34,538 bases of DNA from DUOX01 sp050944015 (GCA_050944015.1 JBMNQG010000016.1:1-34538), one strand, 5' to 3'. Counted from the stretch's first letter, positions 24,795 to 32,431 are shown. Numbers and translations: made by a program. The notes: generated by a model from the sequence alone, not told the origin.

Positions 24795-26165
24795 TTATTT
24801 GTTTTCCAATTCGCTTGGTTTTTTGTAGAAGAAGGAGCCAATAATCATCACAACGGCGAACACGGCAAGATAATACCAGGCCTGCACGCCGTAGGCGCTG
24901 AAGGCGCAGTAGACCATGAAGCAGCAGCTTATGATGCCGAGAGCGGGCAGTATATAGCGCTTGAAAATGCTCAAATCCTTTTCCTTCTTCATGAGTGCGA
25001 TGAAGATGGGAATATAGCTGGCGTAAAGAGTGATTATGGGCAGCTCGTCGGGCTCCCAGTTAAAGAAGAAGGGGCCGTGACCCTGGATGAAGAATACCTG
25101 CCAGTAGAAGTACCAGAATGCGCACATGAGGAGGCCGAAAATGGCGGAGTCGGTGGGAACGTTGACTTCCGGGTCAACATGGCTGAACACCTTGGGCTTG
25201 AAGCCCTGACCGCGGGCGGCCAGGGAGTAGGCGCCGCGGCAGCAGCCCATCATGAGGCCGTTCATGGTTCCCAAGCAGGAAATTACGATAAATACGTATA
25301 CCACTGTCCCGGCCACGTTGCCGAAGAATTCTGAGAAGGCCAGTTTGGGCAGGTGGTCTCCGGCGTTTATCATGTCGGGAATGGTAAGGGCGCCGGAAAG
25401 GCCGATGATATAGCAAACGTAGACGATGACGCATATGAGCGAGCCCAGAGTGAGCGCGAGTGGCAGGTTTTTCTTGGAATTTTTAAGCTCCGCATTTATG
25501 GATGTGGCTATAATCCAGCCTTCGTAGGCGAAGGAGAAGGCGACGATGGAAGAAAAGAGACCTTGCCCGTTGGCTTTGGAGGGATCAACGATGGATGCCG
25601 AGGAGAAGCTCTCCGCCGTCATGCCGTTGATGAGGCCGACTATAATTCCCACAACGGCCATCAGAACCAGGGGGATGAGCTTTATAATGGTCGTGGATAC
25701 CTGGAATTTGCCCGCAAGCTTGGGCGCCAGGGCGTTCAGAACGAATCCCGCCATCAGATAGAAGGCGCCGAAAGCCACATGAAAGTCGCCGGTCGGTTCT
25801 ATGTTGAACAAAACGCAGGTATAGGAAGCGGATACCCAGGCCAGGCACGAGGTAAGTATCGGATAGTACATAATGGTCATAAACCAAGCCACGTAGTACC
25901 CGTATTTGGGTCCTAAAGCTGCTTCCGCATAGTCAACAATGCCGTTTACCTTTTCGTACCGTTGGGCCAGTATGCCGAAAATGTTCGCGCAAATAATCAT
26001 TATCAGGCCGACGATGACGACCGTGGCCACAGACAGCGCCATGCTTCCGCCAGTGATTGCGAGTATCTTACTGCTTTTGAAGAAAATTCCCGAGCCGATG
26101 ACGATGCCGACGACCATGCAAATCGCTGTTAACAGGCCGTACTTAGTTTGTAGTTTGTTATCCAT
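24795..26165 (-). CDS. APC family amino acid permease
   Basis: The 456-residue, highly hydrophobic protein matches the amino acid-polyamine-organocation superfamily with about 12 membrane segments. The first helix carries the unwound substrate-binding motif GIVIGSGIFFKSSKIL, a hallmark of LAT-like APC permeases. A conserved loop with AYEGWIIATSINAELKNSKK lies after helix 5 or 6. Such proteins exchange or import amino acids across the cytoplasmic membrane. LAT-like features suggest an exchanger, but the substrate cannot be read from sequence. The start ATG has AAAGGAGAGG six bases upstream, a well-spaced promoter lies at 26241-26269, and a terminator follows the gene. The putP-like gene is upstream on the same strand. 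Confidence 0.92.
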   Translation of the reverse strand: MDNKLQTKYGLLTAICMVVGIVIGSGIFFKSSKILAITGGSMALSVATVVIVGLIMIICANIFGILAQRYEKVNGIVDYAEAALGPKYGYYVAWFMTIMYYPILTSCLAWVSASYTCVLFNIEPTGDFHVAFGAFYLMAGFVLNALAPKLAGKFQVSTTIIKLIPLVLMAVVGIIVGLINGMTAESFSSASIVDPSKANGQGLFSSIVAFSFAYEGWIIATSINAELKNSKKNLPLALTLGSLICVIVYVCYIIGLSGALTIPDMINAGDHLPKLAFSEFFGNVAGTVVYVFIVISCLGTMNGLMMGCCRGAYSLAARGQGFKPKVFSHVDPEVNVPTDSAIFGLLMCAFWYFYWQVFFIQGHGPFFFNWEPDELPIITLYASYIPIFIALMKKEKDLSIFKRYILPALGIISCCFMVYCAFSAYGVQAWYYLAVFAVVMIIGSFFYKKPSELENK

Positions 26166-26240
26166 TAATGTCCTCTCCTTTAGCGGCGAATTTACATTTT
26201 TTGCGAGATTAATGAGGGGCCCTGAAAAAAATTTTGTTTC

Positions 26241-26269
26241 ATTATATTCGCTACGCGGACATATTGCAA
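26241..26269 (-). promoter_or_regulatory. Promoter of the APC permease gene
   Basis: On the minus strand TTGCAA (26269-26264), 17 bases, and a perfect TATAAT (26246-26241), about 75 bases before the start codon. Confidence 0.75.
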
Positions 26270-26284
26270 TAGGGAATTTAAAAT

Positions 26285-26308
26285 TTATTCACATTTTTAT
26301 TCACATTT
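26285..26308. repeat. Tandem 12-bp repeat, two copies, after the putP stop
   Basis: TTATTCACATTT is present twice head to tail (26285-26296, 26297-26308), ending one base before the putP-like stop codon. No hairpin terminator is visible here. Confidence 0.7.
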
Positions 26309-26309
26309 T

Positions 26310-27842
26310 TTAGAGGGCGGATTTAACAGCTTCGAATTCATCCTGGATTTCCTTGGATGGTTCGGGTGTAAGCAGTGAAACCACTATAATAAATATGCAG
26401 GAAATTACAAAGGCAGGAAGCAGCTCGTATATGCCGAAAGCACCGCCCAGGGGCCTTATCAGGAGCTTCCAAATAAACACCATGCCTCCACCGGAAACCA
26501 TACCGGCAATGGCGCCCGCCCGGGTCGTACGTTTCCAGAAAAGGCTAAAGAGCATGAGAGGCCCGAAGGTTGCGCCGAAACCTGCCCAGGCGAAAGAGAC
26601 CAGCTTGAAGATTACGCTGGTTTCATCCAGGGCGATAACAATTGCAATAAGGGCTATTACAATCAGGGTAATTCTTGAGACCGTCATTACCTGCTTGTCC
26701 GTGGCTTCCTTTTTCATGATGCCCTGATAGATGTTCTTGGAAAAGGCGGAAGCCGCAATCAGCAGGTAGGAGTCGGATGAGCTGATGGTGGCGGCAAGTA
26801 TGCCAGCCATTACAAAGCCCGCAAGGAAGGCCGGGAACAGGCTTGTCGAGAGCAGGATGAAAATGTTTTCCGCTTCGGAATTGCTGGTAAACGCGGTTGG
26901 GAACAGGGCATGTCCCACAATCCCGATAAACACTGCGGCGAACAGGGAAATGGCGCACCAGATTGTGGCGATACGCCGCGACAGAGTCAGTTCTTTCCCC
27001 TCACGGATGGCCATGAAGCGCAACAGAACCTGAGGCATGCCGAAATAGCCAAGCCCCCAGGAAAGAGTGGACAGGATTGTGAGGAAGCCGTATTTGCCGG
27101 GTTCGCCATAACTCAAAGTGCCGGTGGATATGTCGGGAGCTCCGATGCCGAAAAGGTCGAAAAAGCCGGGTATACTTTTCGCATTTTCAATCACCGCGCC
27201 AAAGCCGCCCGCAGTTTTGCTGCCAATTACAAAGACAAGAACCAGGGCGAGAATCATCACGATTGCCTGCATAAAGTCCGAGGCGCTTTCGGCAAGGAAC
27301 CCGCCTACGAAAGTATACAGGAGCACAAAAACGGCGCCCAGTATCATCATGCTGACATACGAAGTCCCAAACAGGGTTGAAAACAGCTTGCCGCAGGTGA
27401 CAAGGCAGCTGGAGGCGTATACCGCAAAGAAGATAAGGATAAAAAGGGCGGAAATAGTCATTATGACCTTTTTGTCCTCTTTAAAGCGGTTACTGAAGAA
27501 GTCCGGCAGTGTAATAGCGTTGCCGCTCTTTTCGCTGTAGTGCCTCAGCCGTTTTGCAGTAAAGAGCCAGTTAAGGTATGTACCGATAATGAGGCCAATA
27601 GCAGTCCATGCGGCGTCAGACAGGCCGTACCAATAGGCAACACCGGGAAGCCCCATGAGCAGCCAGCCGCTCATGTCGGAGGCCTCGGCGCTCATGGCGG
27701 TTACCCAGGGGCCGAGAGTGCGCCCTCCCAGGAAAAAGTTTTCTGTGCTCCGGTTAGCCCGCCTGGCAAAGGCGAAGCCAATTACAATAACCACTGCCAT
27801 GTACAGGCACATGGCAATTAAAATTTGAGTAGAACCGTCCAT
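26310..27842 (-). CDS. putP: Sodium/proline symporter (SSS family, PutP type)
   Basis: The 510-residue membrane protein belongs to the sodium/solute symporter family, with about 13 membrane segments. Family features close to E. coli PutP are: RSTENFFLGGRTLGPWVTAM in the first loop, SAEASDMSGWLLMGLPG in helix 2, GNAITLPDFFSNRF, the GGFLAESASDFMQA region, and GILAATISSSDSYLLIAASA, which forms part of the second sodium site. It most likely imports proline with Na+, for use as nitrogen or carbon source or as osmolyte. The frame is open 15 codons further upstream, but GGGAGGAG lies just before the ATG at 27842. Upstream lie a 9-bp hairpin and a promoter. The APC permease gene follows downstream. 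Confidence 0.93.
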   Translation of the reverse strand: MDGSTQILIAMCLYMAVVIVIGFAFARRANRSTENFFLGGRTLGPWVTAMSAEASDMSGWLLMGLPGVAYWYGLSDAAWTAIGLIIGTYLNWLFTAKRLRHYSEKSGNAITLPDFFSNRFKEDKKVIMTISALFILIFFAVYASSCLVTCGKLFSTLFGTSYVSMMILGAVFVLLYTFVGGFLAESASDFMQAIVMILALVLVFVIGSKTAGGFGAVIENAKSIPGFFDLFGIGAPDISTGTLSYGEPGKYGFLTILSTLSWGLGYFGMPQVLLRFMAIREGKELTLSRRIATIWCAISLFAAVFIGIVGHALFPTAFTSNSEAENIFILLSTSLFPAFLAGFVMAGILAATISSSDSYLLIAASAFSKNIYQGIMKKEATDKQVMTVSRITLIVIALIAIVIALDETSVIFKLVSFAWAGFGATFGPLMLFSLFWKRTTRAGAIAGMVSGGGMVFIWKLLIRPLGGAFGIYELLPAFVISCIFIIVVSLLTPEPSKEIQDEFEAVKSAL

Positions 27843-27860
27843 ATTTTCTCCTCCCACAGC

Positions 27861-27886
27861 TGTGTCATGCCCGGTTACATGACACA
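27861..27886 (-). promoter_or_regulatory. Inverted repeat in the putP leader, operator or RNA hairpin candidate
   Basis: TGTGTCATG (27861-27869) and CATGACACA (27878-27886) are perfect 9-bp arms around an 8-base loop. It lies between the promoter and the GGGAGGAG site, so it could be a repressor operator or a leader hairpin affecting translation. Confidence 0.5.
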
Positions 27887-27913
27887 TATCAGCAATTTAA
27901 ACAGTTGAAGTAA

Positions 27914-27941
27914 ATTATATCATATCTACTGCAAATTACAA
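27914..27941 (-). promoter_or_regulatory. Promoter of putP, extended -10
   Basis: On the minus strand TTGTAA (27941-27936), 16 bases, and TATAAT (27919-27914), preceded by TG at the extended -10 position (TGA-TATAAT). Confidence 0.65.
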
Positions 27942-27979
27942 GAATTTTTTATAAAAGAAAGTAACAAAATTTGAAAGCA

Positions 27980-28007
27980 CAGCGGGGCATATTTTTACGC
28001 CCCGCTG
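27980..28007 (-). terminator. Terminator-like hairpin overlapping the end of the M23 peptidase gene
   Basis: CAGCGGGGC (27980-27988) and GCCCCGCTG (27999-28007) form a perfect 9-bp stem around a 10-base loop. One arm encodes the last residues (NSGA) and the stop codon lies in the loop. On the minus strand the sequence after the stem is only moderately T-rich (GCTTTCAAATTTTG), so efficiency is uncertain. Confidence 0.6.
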
Positions 28008-29077
28008 TTTTGCAGGCAGATTTCGGCGCATTCGCCGTGTGAACAGTCTCGAAAATCGTAAACGCGGTAGTAGTCCTTGGTTTCGGGGTCCTTTACCACT
28101 TCGGACCGGCTGCCATCCAGCAGCCGGACTATTTCATATACATCTATCCAGATTTCGTTGGGCCCCTCTTTTTGGGACTCGTCGAAAATTATCTGCATTC
28201 CGAAATGCAGGTGGGGCTGCTGGATGTTGTTTACGTTTTCCTTTATGCTGTAGCCCGTGCGGCCGAGATAGCCGATGACGTCCCCGGCCTTTACAACGGA
28301 GCCTACCTCCAGATCCTTTCTGTAGGGGAAATTCTTCCTTAAATGCGCGTAGTAATAATATCTCATGGAGTCAAAGGAGCGAATGCCTATGCGCCAGCCT
28401 CCGTACCGGTTCCAGCCCAGGGCCTCCACGATGCCGCCCTCGACGGCGATTATTGGCGTTCCCACCTGCCCTATCAGGTCGTTTCCCAGATGGATTCTTC
28501 TGAAACCGTAGGAACGGCTGGTCCCAAAGTCCTTATAGTGGCGGTACGGGTAGTTTTTTGCAATGGGTGAGAAAACCTTCAGGCCGTATCTTTTTTCCCA
28601 GCGCTTGCCGCCGTTGCCGTCCGGCACTTCAATTTCGTATTCACCCACAAATTCGCCCAATATGGCCGTATATGCTTCCAGGTAATAGGGATAATGCTTT
28701 TTCCCTTCGGTGAGCTCCTCCATGGTGCAGCCTGAGTACAGCTTTTCCGCAAGGGCGTCAAGCTGCTTGTCCTTGTAGTTTTTAAAGTTGTTGCCGTTGT
28801 CCGCGGCCAGGTACGCCAGAAGTTCAATCCAGTTGAGCTTTACCTCCTTGTCCTGTGATTCTATGTCCAGCTGTATGGCTTTCCTCATGGCTTCGCAGGG
28901 GACCTTAAAGTCCACCCATTTGATAAATTCTTTTTCCTGTTTCTGCTTTTCCCCGGAGTTTTCTTCCGCAATTGCACCTGATGCGCAAGACAGCATCATA
29001 ACCGCCGCCAGCAAAACCGCCGCGGGGCGCAGGCAGCCAAGTATCTTCTCTCGTAAGCCAAACGGCAAGGAGACCAC
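27995..29077 (-). CDS. Exported M23-family metallopeptidase
   Basis: The 360-residue protein has a signal peptide (basic start, hydrophobic segment about 18-30, likely cleaved after AIA near residue 37), a helical region, and a C-terminal LytM/M23 domain. The zinc ligands are present: HLGND with H196 and D200, then HLHFG with H289 and H291, plus the YYAHL catalytic His (H245). The domain is therefore probably active on peptidoglycan cross-links. MLSC could be read as a weak lipobox, but AIA cleavage is more likely. The start is a GTG (29077) almost abutting AAAAGGA; a TTG at 29068 is an alternative with better spacing. It has its own extended -10 promoter. The C-terminal tail adds four Cys residues (C345, C350, C354 among them). 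Confidence 0.88.
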   Translation of the reverse strand: MVSLPFGLREKILGCLRPAAVLLAAVMMLSCASGAIAEENSGEKQKQEKEFIKWVDFKVPCEAMRKAIQLDIESQDKEVKLNWIELLAYLAADNGNNFKNYKDKQLDALAEKLYSGCTMEELTEGKKHYPYYLEAYTAILGEFVGEYEIEVPDGNGGKRWEKRYGLKVFSPIAKNYPYRHYKDFGTSRSYGFRRIHLGNDLIGQVGTPIIAVEGGIVEALGWNRYGGWRIGIRSFDSMRYYYYAHLRKNFPYRKDLEVGSVVKAGDVIGYLGRTGYSIKENVNNIQQPHLHFGMQIIFDESQKEGPNEIWIDVYEIVRLLDGSRSEVVKDPETKDYYRVYDFRDCSHGECAEICLQNSGA

Positions 29078-29095
29078 ATCCTTTTACAAGGAAAT

Positions 29096-29125
29096 CGCTG
29101 CTACCCACCTTAAAAAGTAGCAGCG
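29096..29125 (-). promoter_or_regulatory. Inverted repeat in the M23 gene leader
   Basis: CGCTGCTAC (29096-29104) and GTAGCAGCG (29117-29125) are perfect 9-bp arms with a 12-base spacer, placed between the promoter and the start codon. It may be an operator or leader hairpin. Confidence 0.5.
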
Positions 29126-29140
29126 TGAAAGGATATATTT

Positions 29141-29149
29141 ATTATAACA
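29141..29149 (-). promoter_or_regulatory. Extended -10 element of the M23 gene
   Basis: On the minus strand TGTTATAAT: a perfect TATAAT with TG in the extended position. No good -35 is seen at 16-18 bases. Confidence 0.5.
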
Positions 29150-29193
29150 AATAAGCCTTTTAATATGCTTTTTGCAGCAGGCCGTGTTTTTTT

Positions 29194-29240
29194 AAAAAAA
29201 TTAAAAAATTTCCCGGCTTATTTGCCATAAGCCGGGAAAT
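29194..29240 (-). terminator. Terminator of the riboswitch-controlled DUF4430 operon
   Basis: A perfect 13-bp stem (29208-29220 with 29228-29240; core CCCGGC/GCCGGG) with a 7-base loop. On the minus strand it is followed by TTTTTTAATTTTTTT. It begins five bases after the stop of the DUF4430 gene and separates the operon from the M23 gene. Confidence 0.93.
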
Positions 29241-29245
29241 ACCTC

Positions 29246-30028
29246 TTATTTTGCCACTCCCAAATCCCTGCCCAGGTCGCAAGTGTAGGCGAAGTCTATG
29301 AAATCGCCGTTCATAACCTTAACTTCCGAGCAGCTGATGCCGGGGGAGACCCCGTTCACCAGAAAAATCCACCCGGATTCGGGGCCGCAGTCAAATTCGT
29401 AGAGATTGAACAGGCCGTCGATATACACGCTGCCGGTGCCCGGGGTGGTGGTAAAGGCCAGGTGCAGTTTCCTGCTCTGCAGCTCCCGTTTCAGCACGTC
29501 GAATACCGTATCTCCCTCTGAAAACTCCACGTCCGTCAGGTAGAGGAAGTAGCCGTTTTCGGGGATTATGTCCTCCTTGCCCGACGCCAGCATATCCATA
29601 TTGGCAAGAACCGTGTCGCATCTGACTGACAGGGTGCAGGTGAGCTTTTCCGGCTCCGGACTGGGCTCCGGCGTGGGGGAGGGAGACGGAGATGGTGCGG
29701 CCTGGGATGGGGCGGGGGACTGAGTGGGGGCGGTAGTAGTTTGGGAAGGAGCGCCGGAGGACTCTGCGGAAGACTCTTGCGGGCTTTCCGGCTTTTCAGT
29801 CTCTTTGGGGCCGGGAGAAGCCTCCGGGGAAGAGGAAACGGGTTTTTCCGGCTCCGAAGGATTATAGACGGGAATTTCAGCTTCCGCGGAGGGGGAAAGG
29901 GTAGTTTCTGGCGAGTAATTCCCAGAACCCTCCGTCGTTTCCGAAGGGCTGCTGCCCCAGATAAAGGCCGCCGCCAGCACGCAGATTATAACCGCGGCAA
30001 TTATGATGGTTTTTTTTGTTATCTTCAA
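29246..30028 (-). CDS. Membrane-anchored DUF4430 (transcobalamin C-terminal-like) protein
   Basis: The 260-residue protein has an uncleaved-looking membrane helix near residues 7-25, a stalk of about 100 residues (27-128) rich in Pro, Ser, Glu and Thr, and a C-terminal DUF4430 domain (about 129-255). The domain shows SEGDTVFDVLKREL, YIDGLFNLYEFDCG, GWIFLVNGV and NGDFIDFAYTC, which match the beta-domain pattern of transcobalamin and intrinsic factor. Five Cys (131, 137, 214, 233, 250) lie in or near the domain. The start is TTG with AAAGGAGG eight bases upstream. It follows the SLH gene by 25 bases and lies in the same cobalamin-riboswitch unit. A role as the membrane-proximal corrinoid-binding partner is inferred, not shown. 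Confidence 0.82.
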   Translation of the reverse strand: MKITKKTIIIAAVIICVLAAAFIWGSSPSETTEGSGNYSPETTLSPSAEAEIPVYNPSEPEKPVSSSPEASPGPKETEKPESPQESSAESSGAPSQTTTAPTQSPAPSQAAPSPSPSPTPEPSPEPEKLTCTLSVRCDTVLANMDMLASGKEDIIPENGYFLYLTDVEFSEGDTVFDVLKRELQSRKLHLAFTTTPGTGSVYIDGLFNLYEFDCGPESGWIFLVNGVSPGISCSEVKVMNGDFIDFAYTCDLGRDLGVAK

Positions 30029-30053
30029 AGGCGGTCCTCCTTTAGCGCCAGGT

Positions 30054-32177
30054 TTATTTCTGAGCCAGCGCCGTAAGGGCCATAAGGGCCTGTTCAGTGG
30101 AAATCACGCTGCTTTCGCCGCCGGCGGTGTTGGCAAAGCCGCCGTCGGGATTCCTATAGCCCAGCAGGCAGTCCAGCACCGTATTGCCGGACTTTACGAA
30201 GCGGCCGTCATTGATGTCTATGCCGAGAGCGGAAAGGGCCAAAATAACCTGGGCGCAGCTTTGAGAATTCCTGACGCCCCAGCTTGCAAAGCCGCCGTCG
30301 GAATTCTGCATTGCGGAAAGGCATTGGACTGCCCTTTCAATGGCCGCAGGTACGTCTTCACGCTCCCTGTAGTTTGCCAGGGCCATCAGTGCCATGGCGG
30401 TCATGTCGGGGTCGCCCCGGTCGCCGGAAAGAGCGAAGCCCCCGTCCTCCAGCTGCTTGCCCAGAATGTAATCCACGTACATTTCGCGGGTGGCGGAAAC
30501 CTCAAGTTCAGGGTCGGACGGGTTTACATAATTCCCACTGTCCAGGGCCAGCAGGGCGAAAACAGCGCCGTTGACGCCCTGGTAAACGGTGGCGTCGAAA
30601 TCCGCAAGGGGAAGGGTGAGGTCGTAGCCGGCCACGTTCTTCGGGTCCACGCCCAGAGCGGTCAGGGCCAGTATCTGGCGGGAGTATTCGGTATATTTTC
30701 TTTCATGGAGAACCCCGTTGGAGGAGACAAGGGCTTCCTCCAGATTGGCAACATAGCCGTCAAACCAGCTTTTCGGTGCGGGGAAACCGCTGGACTTGAC
30801 GCCGATGACTGACCAGGCGCCTCCCACATCGGCGGTTGTAGTCTGGGAAACCGTCGAATACAGCCATGCCGCCGCGCTGCTTATTACAGCGGCAAGGGGG
30901 CCGCCGTTTATTACCTTTTCGTCAAACCTCTGGATGATGGTGGCCACTTCGGCCCTGGTGGCGGTGCCTGCAGGTACCAGGGTAGTGCCGGTGCGCCCGC
31001 TGATAAGGCCCATGGCGTAAGCCCATTTCATGGCCTCCCTCGCGTAGGCGGAGATTTTGCCCGCATCCGTGAACCTGCTCAGCTCAAGGCCCGGCGTATC
31101 CAGTTGCCCGCCGTTTCTCCAGGCGGCAAAACGCATCAGCATGGCGGCCATCTGTTCCCTTGTTATATTGTCGCTGACTCCGAATCTGCCGTCCTCGTAG
31201 CCCTTGACTATACCGTTGGCGTTTGCCCAGGCTACGGCTTCGGTGTAGTACTGATTGGGTTTCACGTCGCTGAAAGCCGCGGCTTTGCCGGCCTGGGGCT
31301 GCCCGGCCACCCGCCAGAGGACAGTGACCAGCATTGCCCGGGTCATGGTGCCGTCAGGGGAAAACTCAGTTTCAGTCGTGCCGCGGAAATAGCCGCGGCT
31401 TGCCACATAGCTTATGGAATCCTTCGCCCAGTGACCCGTAACGTCCTCAAACTCAAGGGAGCGCACGTTCACAATGCACACCGGGGCGGTAATGGCCGTC
31501 TCGGACCTGGCGGTGACGATATATGTCCCGGGCTCGGAAAAGCGGAGGCTTACCCTCCCCTGGGCGTCGGTGACGAGGCCGGTATCCGAGAGCTCATCCG
31601 TGCCCGTCCAGATGGAAGCTCCGGACAGGGGCTCCTTTGAGAGATTAAACTCTGCATCATAGGTTTCTATGCCTAGGGTCAGGTCAATTCCTTCCCCGGG
31701 AGCCGCAGTAAGGCTGGTCTTGTCAAATGAGGCGCGGGCGTCGCTATAATCCGGGCGGAAGATAATTACATCCACCATGTCCCCATGGGAGAGGGGCGCC
31801 GCATCCACGGTATACCAGGGCATATTTCCGTTTATGTAGAAGCTGCCGACGCCCTCAGTTTTGCCCCAGAGCATGGCCATGCTCATTCCGCCGTAGGAGC
31901 TCTCAGTGACGGCGTAGCCTGCCTGAGCCCCGCCATCGTAGTAGGCGTCGTGAAGAGCCTCAATGGCGTCATGGACTGTGGGGGAGCCGCCCTTTAAAGA
32001 GACGGGAACCCCGGCCATAAGCCTGCCGTCCTTGCCCCGGGCCAGCTCGCCCTGGAGGCTCACGTTCATGTAAACCGTGATTTCATCCGCCGCCACGGCG
32101 GAAACGGGCAGCATTGAAATGCATGCAATCAGCGCCATCAGAAAAGTAAGCAGTCTGGTTGTTTTGGTCTTTGTCAT
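30054..32177 (-). CDS. S-layer-anchored DUF4430 / SLH / alpha-toroid protein, B12-riboswitch controlled
   Basis: The 707-residue protein has a signal peptide (cleaved near 29-30, AVAA), then an N-terminal DUF4430-like domain (31-140; TVHDAIEALHDAYYDGG, GSFYINGNMPWYTVD, HGDMVDVIIF). An Ig-like beta region follows at about 148-238. Three SLH repeats lie at about 242-290, 302-350 and 369-419 (FEDVTGHWAKDSI, AFSDVKPNQYYTEAVAWA, YAREAMKWAYAMGLISG) and should bind secondary wall polymer. The last 280 residues form a toroid of prenyltransferase/squalene-cyclase-type repeats (LEDGGFAL, NSDGGFASWG, NPDGGFAN, each followed by an A-L-rich helix). AAAGGAG precedes the ATG. DUF4430 plus an alpha/alpha barrel is the B12-binding pair of animal intrinsic factor, so corrinoid binding is the best hypothesis, supported by the riboswitch. 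Confidence 0.85.
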   Translation of the reverse strand: MTKTKTTRLLTFLMALIACISMLPVSAVAADEITVYMNVSLQGELARGKDGRLMAGVPVSLKGGSPTVHDAIEALHDAYYDGGAQAGYAVTESSYGGMSMAMLWGKTEGVGSFYINGNMPWYTVDAAPLSHGDMVDVIIFRPDYSDARASFDKTSLTAAPGEGIDLTLGIETYDAEFNLSKEPLSGASIWTGTDELSDTGLVTDAQGRVSLRFSEPGTYIVTARSETAITAPVCIVNVRSLEFEDVTGHWAKDSISYVASRGYFRGTTETEFSPDGTMTRAMLVTVLWRVAGQPQAGKAAAFSDVKPNQYYTEAVAWANANGIVKGYEDGRFGVSDNITREQMAAMLMRFAAWRNGGQLDTPGLELSRFTDAGKISAYAREAMKWAYAMGLISGRTGTTLVPAGTATRAEVATIIQRFDEKVINGGPLAAVISSAAAWLYSTVSQTTTADVGGAWSVIGVKSSGFPAPKSWFDGYVANLEEALVSSNGVLHERKYTEYSRQILALTALGVDPKNVAGYDLTLPLADFDATVYQGVNGAVFALLALDSGNYVNPSDPELEVSATREMYVDYILGKQLEDGGFALSGDRGDPDMTAMALMALANYREREDVPAAIERAVQCLSAMQNSDGGFASWGVRNSQSCAQVILALSALGIDINDGRFVKSGNTVLDCLLGYRNPDGGFANTAGGESSVISTEQALMALTALAQK

Positions 32178-32208
32178 TGTTGTTCTCCTTTCCTTGTAAG
32201 TTTTCGGA

Positions 32209-32243
32209 GAACGGACTTATTTCGAAAAATAAAAAATCCGTTC
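32209..32243 (-). promoter_or_regulatory. Alternative hairpin that shares an arm with the riboswitch terminator
   Basis: GAACGGA (32209-32215) can pair with TCCGTTC (32237-32243), continued by TTATTT with AAATAA (32217-32222 with 32227-32232). The second arm is also part of the terminator stem, so the two structures exclude each other. It lies downstream of the terminator in the leader of the SLH gene. Confidence 0.45.
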
Positions 32244-32260
32244 ATCCCCAGATAAACGGA
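32224..32260 (-). terminator. Intrinsic terminator in the riboswitch expression platform
   Basis: On the minus strand TCCGTTTATC (32260-32251) pairs with GATGAACGGA (32246-32237), ten pairs with one G-U and a 4-base loop, followed by TTTTTTATTTTT. Its position between the riboswitch and the SLH gene start points to control by early transcription termination. Confidence 0.88.
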
Positions 32261-32305
32261 AATTGAAAGCCTTTGGCCTCCGCTTCCCGGTTCCGGCAGG
32301 AGCAG

Positions 32306-32415
32306 AAGTCTGCCAACACGTATCTGACTTATCCTTTCTAGAAGGCATCACAGTGACCGACTCGCGGGGCCTCTCACCCCATTCCGTGTTCGGCTTTCGC
32401 CGGCTTGGCAGACTT
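32306..32415 (-). ncRNA. Cobalamin (B12) riboswitch aptamer
   Basis: On the minus strand the element is closed by a perfect 11-bp stem (32405-32415 with 32306-32316; arms AAGTCTGCCAA and TTGGCAGACTT). The core follows the cobalamin pattern: a GGCGAAAGCC hairpin, then ACACGGAATGGGGTGAGAG, CCCCGC, the conserved GGTCACTGTGA block, a GCCTTC/AAGG helix, and the B12-box-like AAGTCAGATACGTGTTGGC. The segment between the CACTG block and the B12 box is short, so it is a reduced form. Known cobalamin riboswitches turn off B12 synthesis or uptake genes when B12 is plentiful. It is followed by a clear terminator and precedes the SLH/DUF4430 gene. The loop-loop partner in the downstream hairpin (32278-32302) was not identified with certainty. 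Confidence 0.85.
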
Positions 32416-32431
32416 TATTTACTTTGCACAT

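Noticed and set aside
27995..29077. The M23 peptidase as third gene of the riboswitch operon
   Set aside because: A 13-bp terminator with long U-tract (29194-29240) and a separate extended -10 promoter lie between them.
30054..30890. The toroid as a true terpene or squalene cyclase
   Set aside because: The protein is exported and wall-anchored, and no DXDD-type catalytic motif was seen; only the repeat fold is supported.
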